A stretch of DNA of 64,000 nucleotides from an uncultured Clostridium sp. (lineage in GTDB: Bacteria > Bacillota > Clostridia > Lachnospirales > Lachnospiraceae): NCBI GenBank assembly GCA_938036545.1, contig CALHQJ010000010.1:1-64000 (forward strand). Reading direction: 5' to 3'. The notes below the pieces were generated by a model. It had not been told where the DNA came from, ran no database searches, and worked only from the letters and a program-made list of their open reading frames with translations. The translations under genes were made by a program, and so were the position numbers. Of the stretch, positions 7,853-16,467 are shown piece after piece (the stretch's first letter is position 1; the number at the start of each line of letters is the position of its first letter).

Positions 7853-8003
7853 GTAACAGTTCAGCCATGTATCTTCTTGTACGCTTACAGCGTGCAAGAA
7901 GCGTCGGGCGTCTGCCCTATGAAGATTCAGGTAGGAAAATTCTTATGAAAGCAAGCTTTCAACGCTTTTTTCTGTCTGAATCTCCGCATGGCTGAACTGT
8001 TAC
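7853..8003. repeat. Full-length palindromic repeat element (MITE/REP-like), 151 bp
   Basis: Perfect 17-bp inverted termini GTAACAGTTCAGCCATG (7853-7869) and CATGGCTGAACTGTTAC (7987-8003). Inside is a 12-bp hairpin CTTCTTGTACGC/GCGTGCAAGAAG and a second arm GATTCAG/CTGAATC. Its left 79 bp match, inverted, the element at 18084-18162. No protein is encoded. It lies in the leader of asnA. Confidence 0.8.
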
Positions 8004-8036
8004 GGTATATAAGGCTAATGGCAGGAGGACCGGAGG

Positions 8037-9044
8037 ATGGCTTTGATTTTACCGGAAGGATATGATCCCCGTCTAACAGTGCGGGAGACCCAGGAAGCGA
8101 TTAAATACATCCGTGACACATTCCAGAAGGAATTTGGCAGGGAGATGAATTTAGAGAGAATTTCTGCGCCGTTGTTTGTAAAGAAAAGTTCTGGTTTGAA
8201 CGATAATCTGAGTGGAAAAGAAAGACCAGTTCAGTTTGATTTGCTGGGAGAACCGGATGAGACCGTGGAAGTTGTGCAGTCTCTGGCAAAGTGGAAGAGA
8301 ATGGCGCTGAAGCGCTATGGATTCCAGCCAGGAGAGGGATTGTATACCAATATGAATGCAATCCGGAGAGATGAAGAGCTGGATAATCTTCATTCCTGTT
8401 ATGTGGATCAGTGGGATTGGGAAAAAGTAATCACAAAAGAAGAGAGAAATCTGGATACCTTAAAGGATACGGTAAAAACCATTTTTAAGGTTATTAAGCA
8501 TATGGAGCATGAGGTGTGGTATAAATATCCTCAGGCAGTTAAAAAACTGCCGGAAGACATTACATTTGTTACGACACAGGAATTAGAAGACCGCTATCCG
8601 GATAAGACGCCTAAGGAGAGAGAAAATCTGATTACTCAGGAATATGGATGCGTATTTTTAATGAAAATCGGCGATAAGTTGGCCAGCGGAAAACCTCACG
8701 ACGGACGTGCGCCGGACTATGATGACTGGCAGTTAAACGGCGATATTTTATTCTGGTTTGAGACTCTGGGATGCGCTCTGGAGATTTCCAGTATGGGTAT
8801 CCGTGTAGATGAAAAGAGTTTAGATGAGCAGCTTTCCAAAGCTGGATGTGATGAGAGAAGAACCCTTCCCTATCACAAAATGCTGTTAGAGGGACAGCTT
8901 CCGTATACCATTGGAGGAGGTATCGGCCAGTCCAGGCTGTGCATGCTGCTGCTGGACAGAGCCCATGTAGGAGAGGTCCAGGCAAGCCTTTGGCCAGATG
9001 ATATGCGGGCAGTCTGTGAAGAACATAAAATCATTTTATTATAA
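8037..9044 (+). CDS. asnA: Aspartate--ammonia ligase (AsnA)
   Basis: A 335-residue ATP-dependent asparagine synthetase of the class II tRNA-synthetase-like family, making Asn and AMP from Asp and ammonia in the cytosol. Clear landmarks are [14 protein letters not shown] near the N terminus, [39 protein letters not shown] and [14 protein letters not shown]. The length is that of bacterial AsnA. The start follows AGGAGGACCGGAGG. It is a single-gene unit with its own terminator. No T-box is visible in the leader, which holds the palindromic repeat instead. Confidence 0.97.
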   Translation: MALILPEGYDPRLTVRETQEAIKYIRDTFQKEFGREMNLERISAPLFVKKSSGLNDNLSGKERPVQFDLLGEPDETVEVVQSLAKWKRMALKRYGFQPGEGLYTNMNAIRRDEELDNLHSCYVDQWDWEKVITKEERNLDTLKDTVKTIFKVIKHMEHEVWYKYPQAVKKLPEDITFVTTQELEDRYPDKTPKERENLITQEYGCVFLMKIGDKLASGKPHDGRAPDYDDWQLNGDILFWFETLGCALEISSMGIRVDEKSLDEQLSKAGCDERRTLPYHKMLLEGQLPYTIGGGIGQSRLCMLLLDRAHVGEVQASLWPDDMRAVCEEHKIILL

Positions 9045-9067
9045 GGGTCAGGCGTTGAGAATATAAG

Positions 9068-9112
9068 GGTATCGCTCAATCATTTAAGTTAGGTGATTGA
9101 GCGATACCTTTG
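9068..9112 (+). terminator. Terminator after asnA
   Basis: A perfect 15-bp stem (9068-9082 with 9094-9108, 11-base loop). The T-run is weak (TTTG). Confidence 0.65.
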
Positions 9113-9336
9113 CTCTGTATCCTTAATTCTTGTGTTTTCTCTTTGGCAAATTGGAAGCTAGTGTTTCATCTACATCATTGTGTTTTCCTCTTCTGTCATA
9201 GATATATACGGATTATGCACAGTTCTTTTTATTTCAAATGGAAATCCGTTGTATGCAACAGCCTGCGTCAAAAACATTCTTATTGCAGATATACTTTTCA
9301 AGATTTAGCAACGAAAAATTCAATGTTCCACTAAAA
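9113..9336. other. Intergenic region with no supported gene
   Basis: Convergent region between asnA and the PHP gene. One open frame of 74 codons exists, but it has no ribosome binding site and a Phe/Cys/His-rich composition unlike a real protein. No terminator could be picked out for the minus-strand gene. Confidence 0.5.
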
Positions 9337-10080
9337 TCACTTCTCATTCGTCTCCTGAAGCTCGAAAATCCCCTCTGGCAGAAATGGCGCCAGTTTTTCT
9401 AAAGAAGTATTGACGATCAGTTCTTCCGGAAAATCCAGTTCTGCTAACAGTTCATGGGCAAAACCATGGTTTCCTGCGTCAAAACAGATATGGGCGTCAC
9501 TGTTGATAATGATATGGGTTTTATATTTGCGGCAGGCTTCTAACAGCGTTTGGTAGTTTTCACGGGCATTCAGGCGGAAGCCTTTGGGGTTTAGGGAGGA
9601 ATTGTTGACCTCTAACAGTTTGTGGTGCTCGGCTGCAGCTGCTGCCAGAGTGTCGCAGTCTATGGGGAAACGTCCGTCATCCGGATGTCCGATAATCTGA
9701 ATATAGGGATTCTTTAAAGCACCCAGATAGGCAGACGTATTTTCGGAAATGGTTTTGCCGGAGTAGCAGGGGGGATGGATGCTGGCAATGCCATAATCCA
9801 GTCTGGACAGAACATGCTCCGGCAGATCTACCGTTCCGGCAGAGTCCAGGATATTCAGTTCGGCTCCCATAATAATCTGGATGCCATAAAGCTTTCTGGG
9901 GATAACTTTAAAATTTTGAAAATAAAGGTGGCCCATAGTTCCGGGCATAGCGGGAGCATGATCGGCGCAGCCGTAGAGCTTTAGTCCGTTGTCGGCAGCG
10001 GATCGGATCATTTCCATAAGCGTGCTGTATGCGTGGCCGCTGGCTAAAGTATGTGTATGCAGATCAATAATATCAACCAT
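9337..10080 (-). CDS. PHP-domain phosphatase (YcdX-like)
   Basis: A 247-residue metal-dependent hydrolase of the polymerase-and-histidinol-phosphatase fold. Metal ligands are seen in order: DLHTHT (residues 6-11), CADHAP, GAELNILD, ASIHPP, IGHPDDG and NSDAH near the C terminus. The YcdX group acts as a phosphatase of uncertain substrate with a trinuclear zinc site. The start follows AAAGGAT. A TGA-TATAAT extended -10 lies on the minus strand at 10122-10114. Confidence 0.88.
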   Translation of the reverse strand: MVDIIDLHTHTLASGHAYSTLMEMIRSAADNGLKLYGCADHAPAMPGTMGHLYFQNFKVIPRKLYGIQIIMGAELNILDSAGTVDLPEHVLSRLDYGIASIHPPCYSGKTISENTSAYLGALKNPYIQIIGHPDDGRFPIDCDTLAAAAAEHHKLLEVNNSSLNPKGFRLNARENYQTLLEACRKYKTHIIINSDAHICFDAGNHGFAHELLAELDFPEELIVNTSLEKLAPFLPEGIFELQETNEK

Positions 10081-10257
10081 GAAATTATCCTTTCATAAAT
10101 AAGTGTTATAAAGATTATATCATATTTTATCCGGTTCTTTTTATTAAATTTTTGTGAAACCTATGGCAAAAACAGGGCTTTTGTGTTTAAATAGTAGAAG
10201 GGAAAATGGGGACTTTCCCAATGATTGGAGATTGATAGAAAAGCGAGGTATGGAACA

Positions 10258-11154
10258 ATGGGAAATATGGAAACCATGGAGGACTATGCAGCTGAACTGG
10301 AAGCGTCTTTCTGCAAGGTAAATGAGGGAGATATTTTAACGGGCACAGTAATCGGCGTAGACGAGGACAGAGTTGTGCTGGATTTAAAATATTACGCAGA
10401 AGGAATTATTACAAAAGACAATTTAAGCAGTGATCCGGATTTCAATATAAAAGAATCTATCCATGTAGGAGATGAGATTAGCGCTACAGTCATTAAAACA
10501 GATGACGGAGAAGGCAATATTCTTCTGTCAAAAAAAGAAGCCAACGATATTCTGGCATGGGATAAGCTGAAACAAATGCTGGAAGAGCGTACCGTTGTTA
10601 CGGTTAAAATCAGTGAGATTGTAAAGGGCGGCGCAGTTGCTTATCTGGAAGGCATCAGGGCGTTTATTCCGGCTTCTAAACTGGCTGCCGAATATGTAGA
10701 AGATTTGGAAGAATGGAATGGAAAATCCATAGAGGTTACGGTAATTACCGCAGATGAGGATGAAAAGCGTCTTGTCCTGTCCGGCAGGGAAGTTGCAAGA
10801 GAAAAACTGGCGGCTGAAACCAGAAAAAAGGTATCAAAATGCCAGGTTGGAGAGGTTGTTTCCGGCACAGTTGAGACTTTGAAGGATTACGGCGCATTTG
10901 TTACACTGGAAAACGGATTAACAGGACTTCTGCACATTTCCCAGATCAGCAGCCAGAGAATTAAGCATCCTGGAGTTGTTTTAAAGGAAGGACAGGAGGT
11001 AAAGGTTAAGATTATTGGCTTAAATGACGGAAAGATCAGCCTGAGCCTGAAGGCGGTTGAACCGGAAGATGAGCCAGAGGAAGTATTTGATTACAAGGAA
11101 ACCGGCAGCGCTTCTACTGGACTTGGGGCGCTGTTAAAGGGATTAAAGTTGTAA
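10258..11154 (+). CDS. S1 RNA-binding domain protein (ribosomal S1-like)
   Basis: A 298-residue protein with three S1 (OB-fold) domains: about residues 20-90 (GDILTGTVIGVDEDRVVLDL), 105-175 (TVVTVKISEIVKGGAVAYL) and 195-265 (GEVVSGTVETLKDYGAFVTL, LLHISQIS). The acidic C terminus ends in a short Gly/Leu tail. Three-domain S1 proteins in Firmicutes are annotated as ribosomal protein S1 and bind mRNA on the 30S subunit; a translation role is inferred. The start at 10258 is chosen because GAGGT lies 7 nt before it. Confidence 0.85.
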   Translation: MGNMETMEDYAAELEASFCKVNEGDILTGTVIGVDEDRVVLDLKYYAEGIITKDNLSSDPDFNIKESIHVGDEISATVIKTDDGEGNILLSKKEANDILAWDKLKQMLEERTVVTVKISEIVKGGAVAYLEGIRAFIPASKLAAEYVEDLEEWNGKSIEVTVITADEDEKRLVLSGREVAREKLAAETRKKVSKCQVGEVVSGTVETLKDYGAFVTLENGLTGLLHISQISSQRIKHPGVVLKEGQEVKVKIIGLNDGKISLSLKAVEPEDEPEEVFDYKETGSASTGLGALLKGLKL

Positions 11155-11185
11155 GGATTTGCAGAAGTAAGCGAGGTGGGGGATA

Positions 11186-11845
11186 ATGACGACAGGTCAG
11201 CGCAGACAGGAACCGGTTGATCAGTGGAGAGAGACCATGTTCCTCTATGGTGCCGCCCTAAAGCAGATTAATGCCAAGATTGAGATTATGAATGATGAGT
11301 TTACGGAACGGTATGATTACAGCCCGATTGAACACATCAAGTCCCGTCTCAAAACTCCGGACAGCATTGTACGAAAGCTGAAGGGAGACGGCTATGAGGT
11401 TACAATTGAAAATATGCGGGATAAATTAAGCGATATAGCCGGAATCCGCATTATCTGTTCATTTATGTCAGACATCTACCAGATTGCAGATATGATTGCA
11501 AAGCAGGCAGATGTGACAGTTCTTTACGTAAAGGATTATATTAAAAAACCAAAACCCAATGGTTATAAAAGTTACCACATGGTTGTTACCATTCCGGTAT
11601 ATTTAACGGAAGGTCCGGTTGAAACCAAGGTGGAGATTCAGATCCGTACCGTTGCTATGGATTTCTGGGCCAGCCTGGAACACAAGATTGCTTACAAGCT
11701 GGAAGGCAATCCGCCGGTAAAGCTTCTTCAGGAACTGAAGGCCTGCGCAGATATGGTGGATATTTTAGACGCTAAAATGTTTTCTCTCAATGAAGCCATT
11801 TCGGAAATCGCCAAGGCTCAGCAGGAAGGGACGGATAAGGAATAA
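11186..11845 (+). CDS. Small alarmone synthetase, (p)ppGpp synthase (RelQ/SasB or RelP type)
   Basis: A 219-residue protein with only the RelA/SpoT synthetase domain. Motifs are [34 protein letters not shown] and [18 protein letters not shown], which carry the ATP/GTP-binding and catalytic Glu residues. There is no HD hydrolase and no TGS/ACT regulatory part, so it can make but not break (p)ppGpp. Its neighbours are dtd and a peptidase, with short gaps suggesting cotranscription. The start follows GAGGTGGGG. Confidence 0.9.
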   Translation: MTTGQRRQEPVDQWRETMFLYGAALKQINAKIEIMNDEFTERYDYSPIEHIKSRLKTPDSIVRKLKGDGYEVTIENMRDKLSDIAGIRIICSFMSDIYQIADMIAKQADVTVLYVKDYIKKPKPNGYKSYHMVVTIPVYLTEGPVETKVEIQIRTVAMDFWASLEHKIAYKLEGNPPVKLLQELKACADMVDILDAKMFSLNEAISEIAKAQQEGTDKE

Positions 11846-11867
11846 CAGACGTTTAAGGAGACACGAG

Positions 11868-12317
11868 ATGAAGGCAGTAGTACAGCGGGTAACACGGGCT
11901 GCAGTAACAGTAGACGGCCAGGTTGCCGGCCAGATTGGAAAAGGATATTTAATCCTGCTGGGAGTGTCCAATGAGGACACGGAGGAGCTTACTAAAAAGA
12001 TGGCAGATAAAATCTGCCGCCTGAGGATTTTTGAAGACGAAAACGGCAAGACCAACCTGTCATTAGCAGATGTGGAAGGAGAAATTCTGGTGGTAAGCCA
12101 GTTTACCCTTTATGCAGACTGCAAAAAGGGTAACCGCCCCAGCTTTGTAAAGGCAGGAGCGCCGGATCATGCAAACATGCTTTACGAGTATTTTATGGAA
12201 TGCTGCAAAGAACATGCAGATAAGGTAGAGCATGGCATATTCGGAGCAGATATGAAAATTGACTTGGTAAATGACGGCCCCTTTACGCTGGCTTTGGACA
12301 GCAGGGAGTTGTTTTAA
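11868..12317 (+). CDS. dtd: D-aminoacyl-tRNA deacylase (Dtd)
   Basis: A 149-residue enzyme that removes D-amino acids mischarged on tRNA. The N terminus [17 protein letters not shown], the [17 protein letters not shown] active-site loop and NDGPFTLAL (the NxGPxT motif) are all canonical and the length is exact. The start follows AAGGAG, 20 bp after the alarmone synthetase gene, suggesting one operon. Confidence 0.96.
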   Translation: MKAVVQRVTRAAVTVDGQVAGQIGKGYLILLGVSNEDTEELTKKMADKICRLRIFEDENGKTNLSLADVEGEILVVSQFTLYADCKKGNRPSFVKAGAPDHANMLYEYFMECCKEHADKVEHGIFGADMKIDLVNDGPFTLALDSRELF

Positions 12318-12349
12318 TACTGAAAGCAGATAAAATGGAGGAAAAGACA

Positions 12350-13744
12350 ATGTCAAAAAAGACAAAGGGCCAGGAGCTGGCTGAAAAACTGGTTTGGAAA
12401 GCTCCGAATATTGCAAAGGATGCACCAAAGCAGATTGCAAAAGCAGAGAAATTCTGTGAGGGCTATAAGAAGTTTTTAAATGAAGGAAAGACAGAACGGG
12501 AGTGCGTAGCAGCATTGACTGCCCGTCTGGTAAAAGCAGGTTACAAGCCTTATGACGTGAACGCTTCCTACAAGCCAGGCGACAAGGTGTATTATGTAAA
12601 TCGCAAAAAATCATTAATTGCTACCACCTTTGGAGCAAAGGGGCTGGAGTATGGCGTGCGTTTAAACGGTGCTCATATCGACTCTCCAAGACTGGATTTA
12701 AAACCAAATCCATTATATGAAAAAGATGATATTGCCCTGTTTAAGACCCACTATTACGGCGGAATCCGCAAATATCAGTGGACTACCATTCCTTTGGCCA
12801 TGCACGGCGTTGTAGTAAAGAAAGACGGAGAAGTTGTAGATGTTAAAATCGGTGAAGATGAAAACGATCCGGTATTCTGCATTACGGATTTACTGCCTCA
12901 TCTGTCAGCAAAGCAGAATGAAAGAAAGCTTTCAGACGGTATCCGCGGGGAGGAACTGAACATTGTAGTAGGTTCTGTACCTTATCAGGATGATGAAGTA
13001 AAAGAGCCGGTAAAACTGATGGCTTTAAAGCTGCTGAATGACAAATATGGCATCACAGAAGCTGATTTTTATCGGGCAGAGATTGAAATGGTTCCTGCAG
13101 TTAAGGCAACTGACGTAGGACTGGACAGAAGCCTGGTAGGCGCTTACGGACAGGATGACAGAGTATGCGCTTATACGGCTCTTATGGCTGAAATAGATAC
13201 CGATATGCCGGAACATACCACCGTGACATTCTTTGCAGATAAGGAAGAAATCGGTTCGGAAGGAAATACGGGATTAAATTCCGACTTCCTGCTTCACTAT
13301 CTGGAAGACCTGGCAGAACAGGCCGGAGTTAATATCCGTACCCTGCTTCGCAATTCTATGTGCTTGTCTTCCGACGTAAATGCAGCATTTGATCCTACCT
13401 TCCCACAGGTATATGAACCGTTAAACTCCAGCTATATTAACAAGGGCTGTGTTTTAACAAAATATACAGGAGCAAGAGGAAAATCCGGCTCTAATGACGC
13501 CAGCGCAGAGACCATGGCAGAGGTAATCCGCATTATGGAAAAAGAAGGCGTTTACTGGCAGGCAGGCGAACTGGGAGCAGTGGACGAAGGCGGCGGCGGA
13601 ACTATCGCCAAATTAGTAGCCCATATGGATATTGATACCGTAGACTTGGGAGTGCCGGTACTTTCCATGCATGCGCCGTTTGAACTTACTTCCAAACTGG
13701 ACGTATACAACACCTACAAAGCATTTAAAGCGTTTAACAAATAG
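12350..13744 (+). CDS. M18 family aspartyl/leucyl aminopeptidase
   Basis: A 464-residue zinc aminopeptidase. The dinuclear-zinc site is visible: His in NGAHIDSPRLDLKP, Asp in GAYGQDDRVCAYTAL, Glu-Glu in ADKEEIGSEGNTG, Asp in SSDVNAAFDP and the final His in HAPFELTSKLD. It cleaves N-terminal residues from peptides in the cytosol. The start at 12350 has GGAGG 8 nt upstream; the ATG 15 bp earlier is inside that site. It likely shares the operon with dtd. Confidence 0.94.
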   Translation: MSKKTKGQELAEKLVWKAPNIAKDAPKQIAKAEKFCEGYKKFLNEGKTERECVAALTARLVKAGYKPYDVNASYKPGDKVYYVNRKKSLIATTFGAKGLEYGVRLNGAHIDSPRLDLKPNPLYEKDDIALFKTHYYGGIRKYQWTTIPLAMHGVVVKKDGEVVDVKIGEDENDPVFCITDLLPHLSAKQNERKLSDGIRGEELNIVVGSVPYQDDEVKEPVKLMALKLLNDKYGITEADFYRAEIEMVPAVKATDVGLDRSLVGAYGQDDRVCAYTALMAEIDTDMPEHTTVTFFADKEEIGSEGNTGLNSDFLLHYLEDLAEQAGVNIRTLLRNSMCLSSDVNAAFDPTFPQVYEPLNSSYINKGCVLTKYTGARGKSGSNDASAETMAEVIRIMEKEGVYWQAGELGAVDEGGGGTIAKLVAHMDIDTVDLGVPVLSMHAPFELTSKLDVYNTYKAFKAFNK

Positions 13745-13780
13745 AAATCATTTTAAGGCCTTTCTTTTCGGAAAACTGTA

Positions 13781-13789
13781 TGCTATACT
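13781..13789 (+). promoter_or_regulatory. Extended -10 promoter of the trigger-factor-like lipoprotein gene
   Basis: TGC-TATACT about 60 bp before the start, with no good -35. The element sits in the loop of a 10-bp inverted repeat, AAGGCCTTTC (13755-13764) with GAAAGGCCTT (13808-13817), which might act as an operator or as a terminator of the gene before. Confidence 0.45.
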
Positions 13790-13850
13790 ACAAAAATCGG
13801 TCTGAGGGAAAGGCCTTGCCGATAAAAAGGATAAGTTAGTGAGGAGAATT

Positions 13851-14972
13851 ATGAGAAAGACAAAAAAATTACTGGTATGCGGCGCAGCAGCCATGATGGT
13901 GCTGGCCGGATGTTCAAGCAACGATACTGCTGCTACTTCTGCACAGGAGACAACAACGGCAGCAGCAAGCGAATCAGGCAGCGCTGAAAGCAGTGAGGCA
14001 GAGACAACTGCTGCAGAGGAGGAAGTTCCGGCAGGTACGGTAGAACTTGGCGAGTATGTTGGAATCGAATACACCCCAATGGATACTGCCGTTACCGAGG
14101 AAGACGTAGAGGAAGTGATCCAGTATGCGCTGGATTCCAATCCAAATATGGTAGAAGTTGACCGTGCGGCAGCAGAAGGCGATACGGTTAATATCGACTA
14201 TGTAGGCAAAAAAGACGGAGTCGCATTTGACGGAGGCACTGCGGAAGGAAGCGATCTGGAACTGGGTTCCAATACCTTTATTGATGGCTTTGAAGAAGGT
14301 CTGGTTGGAACCAAAAAGGGAGATCAGGTAACCTTAAACCTGACATTCCCAGATGATTATAAGAATGAGGAATTACAGGGCCAGGACGTTACCTTTGACG
14401 TTACGGTAAATGCTGTAAAAGAAAAACAGGACGCCGTATTAAATGACGAATTTGTAAAGGGACTGGAACTGGAATCCGGTGTTTCTACCGTAGACGAGTA
14501 TAAGGACAGCATTCGCGCCGAACTTCAAAAGAGCAATGAAGACATGGCAAAGATGCAGATGGAAAACGACGTACTGGAAGCAGTCATTGCCAACTGCAAG
14601 TTCAGCGATATTGATGCCCGTGTAGAAAAGGATTTCAACGAACAGTGGGAGCAGATGAACAACATGGTTGTAATGTATGGCATGGATATGGAGTTCTATG
14701 CTGCTATGAACGGCGCAGCCAGTGTAGACGATTTCAAGGAAATGTTTAAGGAACAGGTAAGCAATACAGTAAAGCTGGATCTGGTATTTAAGGCAATTGC
14801 TGAAAAAGAAGGCCTGACTTTAGAAGAGGCAGATTATGATAAACTGGCAGAGATGCAGGGAGTAGAGGATATCAGCACTCTGGTTGAGCAGGCTGGCCAG
14901 GAAATGGTGGATGAAGCAGCTCTCCAGATCAAAGTATTAGACTTCCTGACTTCCAAGGCAGTAGCAAAATAA
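13851..14972 (+). CDS. Lipoprotein with trigger-factor-like FKBP PPIase and chaperone domains
   Basis: A 373-residue exported lipoprotein. The signal peptide MRKTKKLLVCGAAAMMVLAGC ends in the lipobox LAGC, then a Thr/Ala/Glu-rich linker to about residue 60. A trigger-factor-type FKBP domain follows (GDTVNIDYVGKKDGVAFDGG, LGSNTFIDGFEEGLVG, LTFPDDY), then a helical region (about 190-370) like the trigger factor C-terminal chaperone arms. The ribosome-binding N domain is absent and replaced by the lipid anchor. It should therefore help fold or isomerise exported proteins outside the membrane, a role normally played by PrsA; this is inference. The start follows GAGGAG. Confidence 0.85.
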   Translation: MRKTKKLLVCGAAAMMVLAGCSSNDTAATSAQETTTAAASESGSAESSEAETTAAEEEVPAGTVELGEYVGIEYTPMDTAVTEEDVEEVIQYALDSNPNMVEVDRAAAEGDTVNIDYVGKKDGVAFDGGTAEGSDLELGSNTFIDGFEEGLVGTKKGDQVTLNLTFPDDYKNEELQGQDVTFDVTVNAVKEKQDAVLNDEFVKGLELESGVSTVDEYKDSIRAELQKSNEDMAKMQMENDVLEAVIANCKFSDIDARVEKDFNEQWEQMNNMVVMYGMDMEFYAAMNGAASVDDFKEMFKEQVSNTVKLDLVFKAIAEKEGLTLEEADYDKLAEMQGVEDISTLVEQAGQEMVDEAALQIKVLDFLTSKAVAK

Positions 14973-14999
14973 TAATCAAAAGAAAATGGAGGATGTACC

Positions 15000-15581
15000 A
15001 TGCAGCTCTTGAAAGACAGAATACAGAAGGACGGCATTGTCCGTGAAGGCGGCGTTCTGAAAGTAGACAGCTTTTTAAATCATCAGATGGATATTGAGCT
15101 GTTTGAGGAAATTGGAAAAGAGTTCCGCAGACGTTTTGCAGAAGATGAGATTAATAAGATTTTGACGATAGAGGCCTCAGGAATTGGAATTGCCTGTATA
15201 GTAGCCCAGTATTTTCATGTGCCTGTAGTATTTGCAAAAAAGACCAAGACCAAGAATATTGCAGGAGATGTCTATACATCCAGAGTAGAATCCTTTACCC
15301 ATGGAAGAGTGTACGACATTATCGTGTCCAAAGACTTTTTAGGGCCGGAAGATAAGGTGCTTCTGATTGACGACTTCCTGGCTAACGGAAAAGCGTTAGA
15401 GGGACTGGCCCAGCTGGTGCAGGATGCAGGCGCTGAGCTGGTAGGAGCTGGAATCGTGATTGAAAAAGGCTTCCAGAGAGGCGGAGACGCTATTCGTGAA
15501 AAGGGAATCCATCTGGAATCGCTGGCAATTGTAGAGAGCATGGATGCAACGACAGGGGAAATTACTTTCCGTGAAGATTAA
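15000..15581 (+). CDS. xpt: Xanthine phosphoribosyltransferase
   Basis: A 193-residue purine salvage enzyme converting xanthine and PRPP to XMP. The PRPP loop is VLLIDDFLANGKAL; family landmarks are the N-terminal MQLLKDRI and DGIVREGGVLKVDSFLNHQ, then KKTKTKN and VIEKGFQRGG. The length matches the XPRT family. TGGAGGATGTACC precedes the start. No purine riboswitch is visible in the 27-bp gap, so it probably rides on the upstream promoter. Confidence 0.95.
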   Translation: MQLLKDRIQKDGIVREGGVLKVDSFLNHQMDIELFEEIGKEFRRRFAEDEINKILTIEASGIGIACIVAQYFHVPVVFAKKTKTKNIAGDVYTSRVESFTHGRVYDIIVSKDFLGPEDKVLLIDDFLANGKALEGLAQLVQDAGAELVGAGIVIEKGFQRGGDAIREKGIHLESLAIVESMDATTGEITFRED

Positions 15582-15587
15582 ACAATG

Positions 15588-15631
15588 GGGCTGCAATGGG
15601 GAACACATCAGAAAAACCGGAGCAGCCCTGT
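15588..15631 (+). terminator. Weak terminator candidate after xpt
   Basis: GGGCTGC (15588-15594) pairs with GCAGCCC (15622-15628), followed by TGTTT. The loop is long, so termination may be partial. Confidence 0.35.
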
Positions 15632-15661
15632 TTGATCCCCATAAGAGGAGAATAGCAGGAT

Positions 15662-16450
15662 ATGAGCAAAAAGGCATTATTTTTTGATATTGATGGCACG
15701 CTGTTAAGTGAAACAACCAGACAGATTCCGGAAAGCGCAAAGGAAGCATTAAAAGAAGCCCGAAGAAACGGTCATGTGGTATTTATTAATTCCGGCCGCA
15801 GTTACGTTTTGGTGGAACCATTGTTAAATGAAGTGGAGACAGACGGGGCGCTGTGCGGATGCGGAACCTGTATCGTGATTGACAGAAAAGAGGTATATGC
15901 CTGCCATGTACCCTATGAGACAGGGATAAAGCTTCGCAAAGTGATTAAGGAATTTGGAGTCGAGGCAGTGCTGGAAGGCTCCCAGGGATGTTATTTTAAT
16001 GAAAAGCCATACCATACTCCATGGATGGAACGGCTTCGTCTGAATGTCAATCAGGAGATGGGAGGCCCGTCTCACTGCCTTGAGGATACAGATTATGAAT
16101 TTGATAAATTCTGTATGACAGCAGATGATAAGGTTGATTTGGAAGGATTTTTCAAGGTAATTGAAGAAGACTTTACCATTATCAACAGAGGCGGTTTTTA
16201 CGAATGCGTACTGAAAGGACATTCCAAAGCCACAGCGATTCAGTGGGTGTTGGATTACTACGGCATTCCGCTAAAGGACGCCTATGTGTTCGGAGACAGC
16301 ATGAACGATCTTTCTATGTTCGAGTTTGCAGAAAATGCCGTGCTGATGGGAAAACATGACAAAGGACTGGAGCCTTATGCCACCTTTACCACAAAGACGG
16401 TAGAAGAAGACGGAATTGCCTGGGCAATGAAGGAACTGGGAATTATTTAA
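15662..16450 (+). CDS. Cof-type HAD-superfamily phosphatase
   Basis: A 262-residue class-IIB HAD hydrolase. Motif I is FFDIDGTLL (nucleophile Asp near residue 9), motif II INSGR, motif III the Lys in KGHSKATAI, and motif IV VFGDSMNDLSMF. Enzymes of this group dephosphorylate sugar phosphates, nucleotides or flavin precursors; the substrate cannot be named. It is 17 bp before the metallophosphoesterase gene and probably cotranscribed with it. Confidence 0.9.
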   Translation: MSKKALFFDIDGTLLSETTRQIPESAKEALKEARRNGHVVFINSGRSYVLVEPLLNEVETDGALCGCGTCIVIDRKEVYACHVPYETGIKLRKVIKEFGVEAVLEGSQGCYFNEKPYHTPWMERLRLNVNQEMGGPSHCLEDTDYEFDKFCMTADDKVDLEGFFKVIEEDFTIINRGGFYECVLKGHSKATAIQWVLDYYGIPLKDAYVFGDSMNDLSMFEFAENAVLMGKHDKGLEPYATFTTKTVEEDGIAWAMKELGII

Positions 16451-16467
16451 CATCATAAGAGGCCTAT

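Noticed and set aside
7778..8036. T-box or other amino-acid riboswitch in the asnA leader
   Set aside because: No T-box sequence; the visible structure is the palindromic repeat found at other, unrelated genes.
9110..9334. 74-codon open frame on the plus strand
   Set aside because: No ribosome binding site, unusual Phe/Cys/His composition, lies in a convergent intergenic region.
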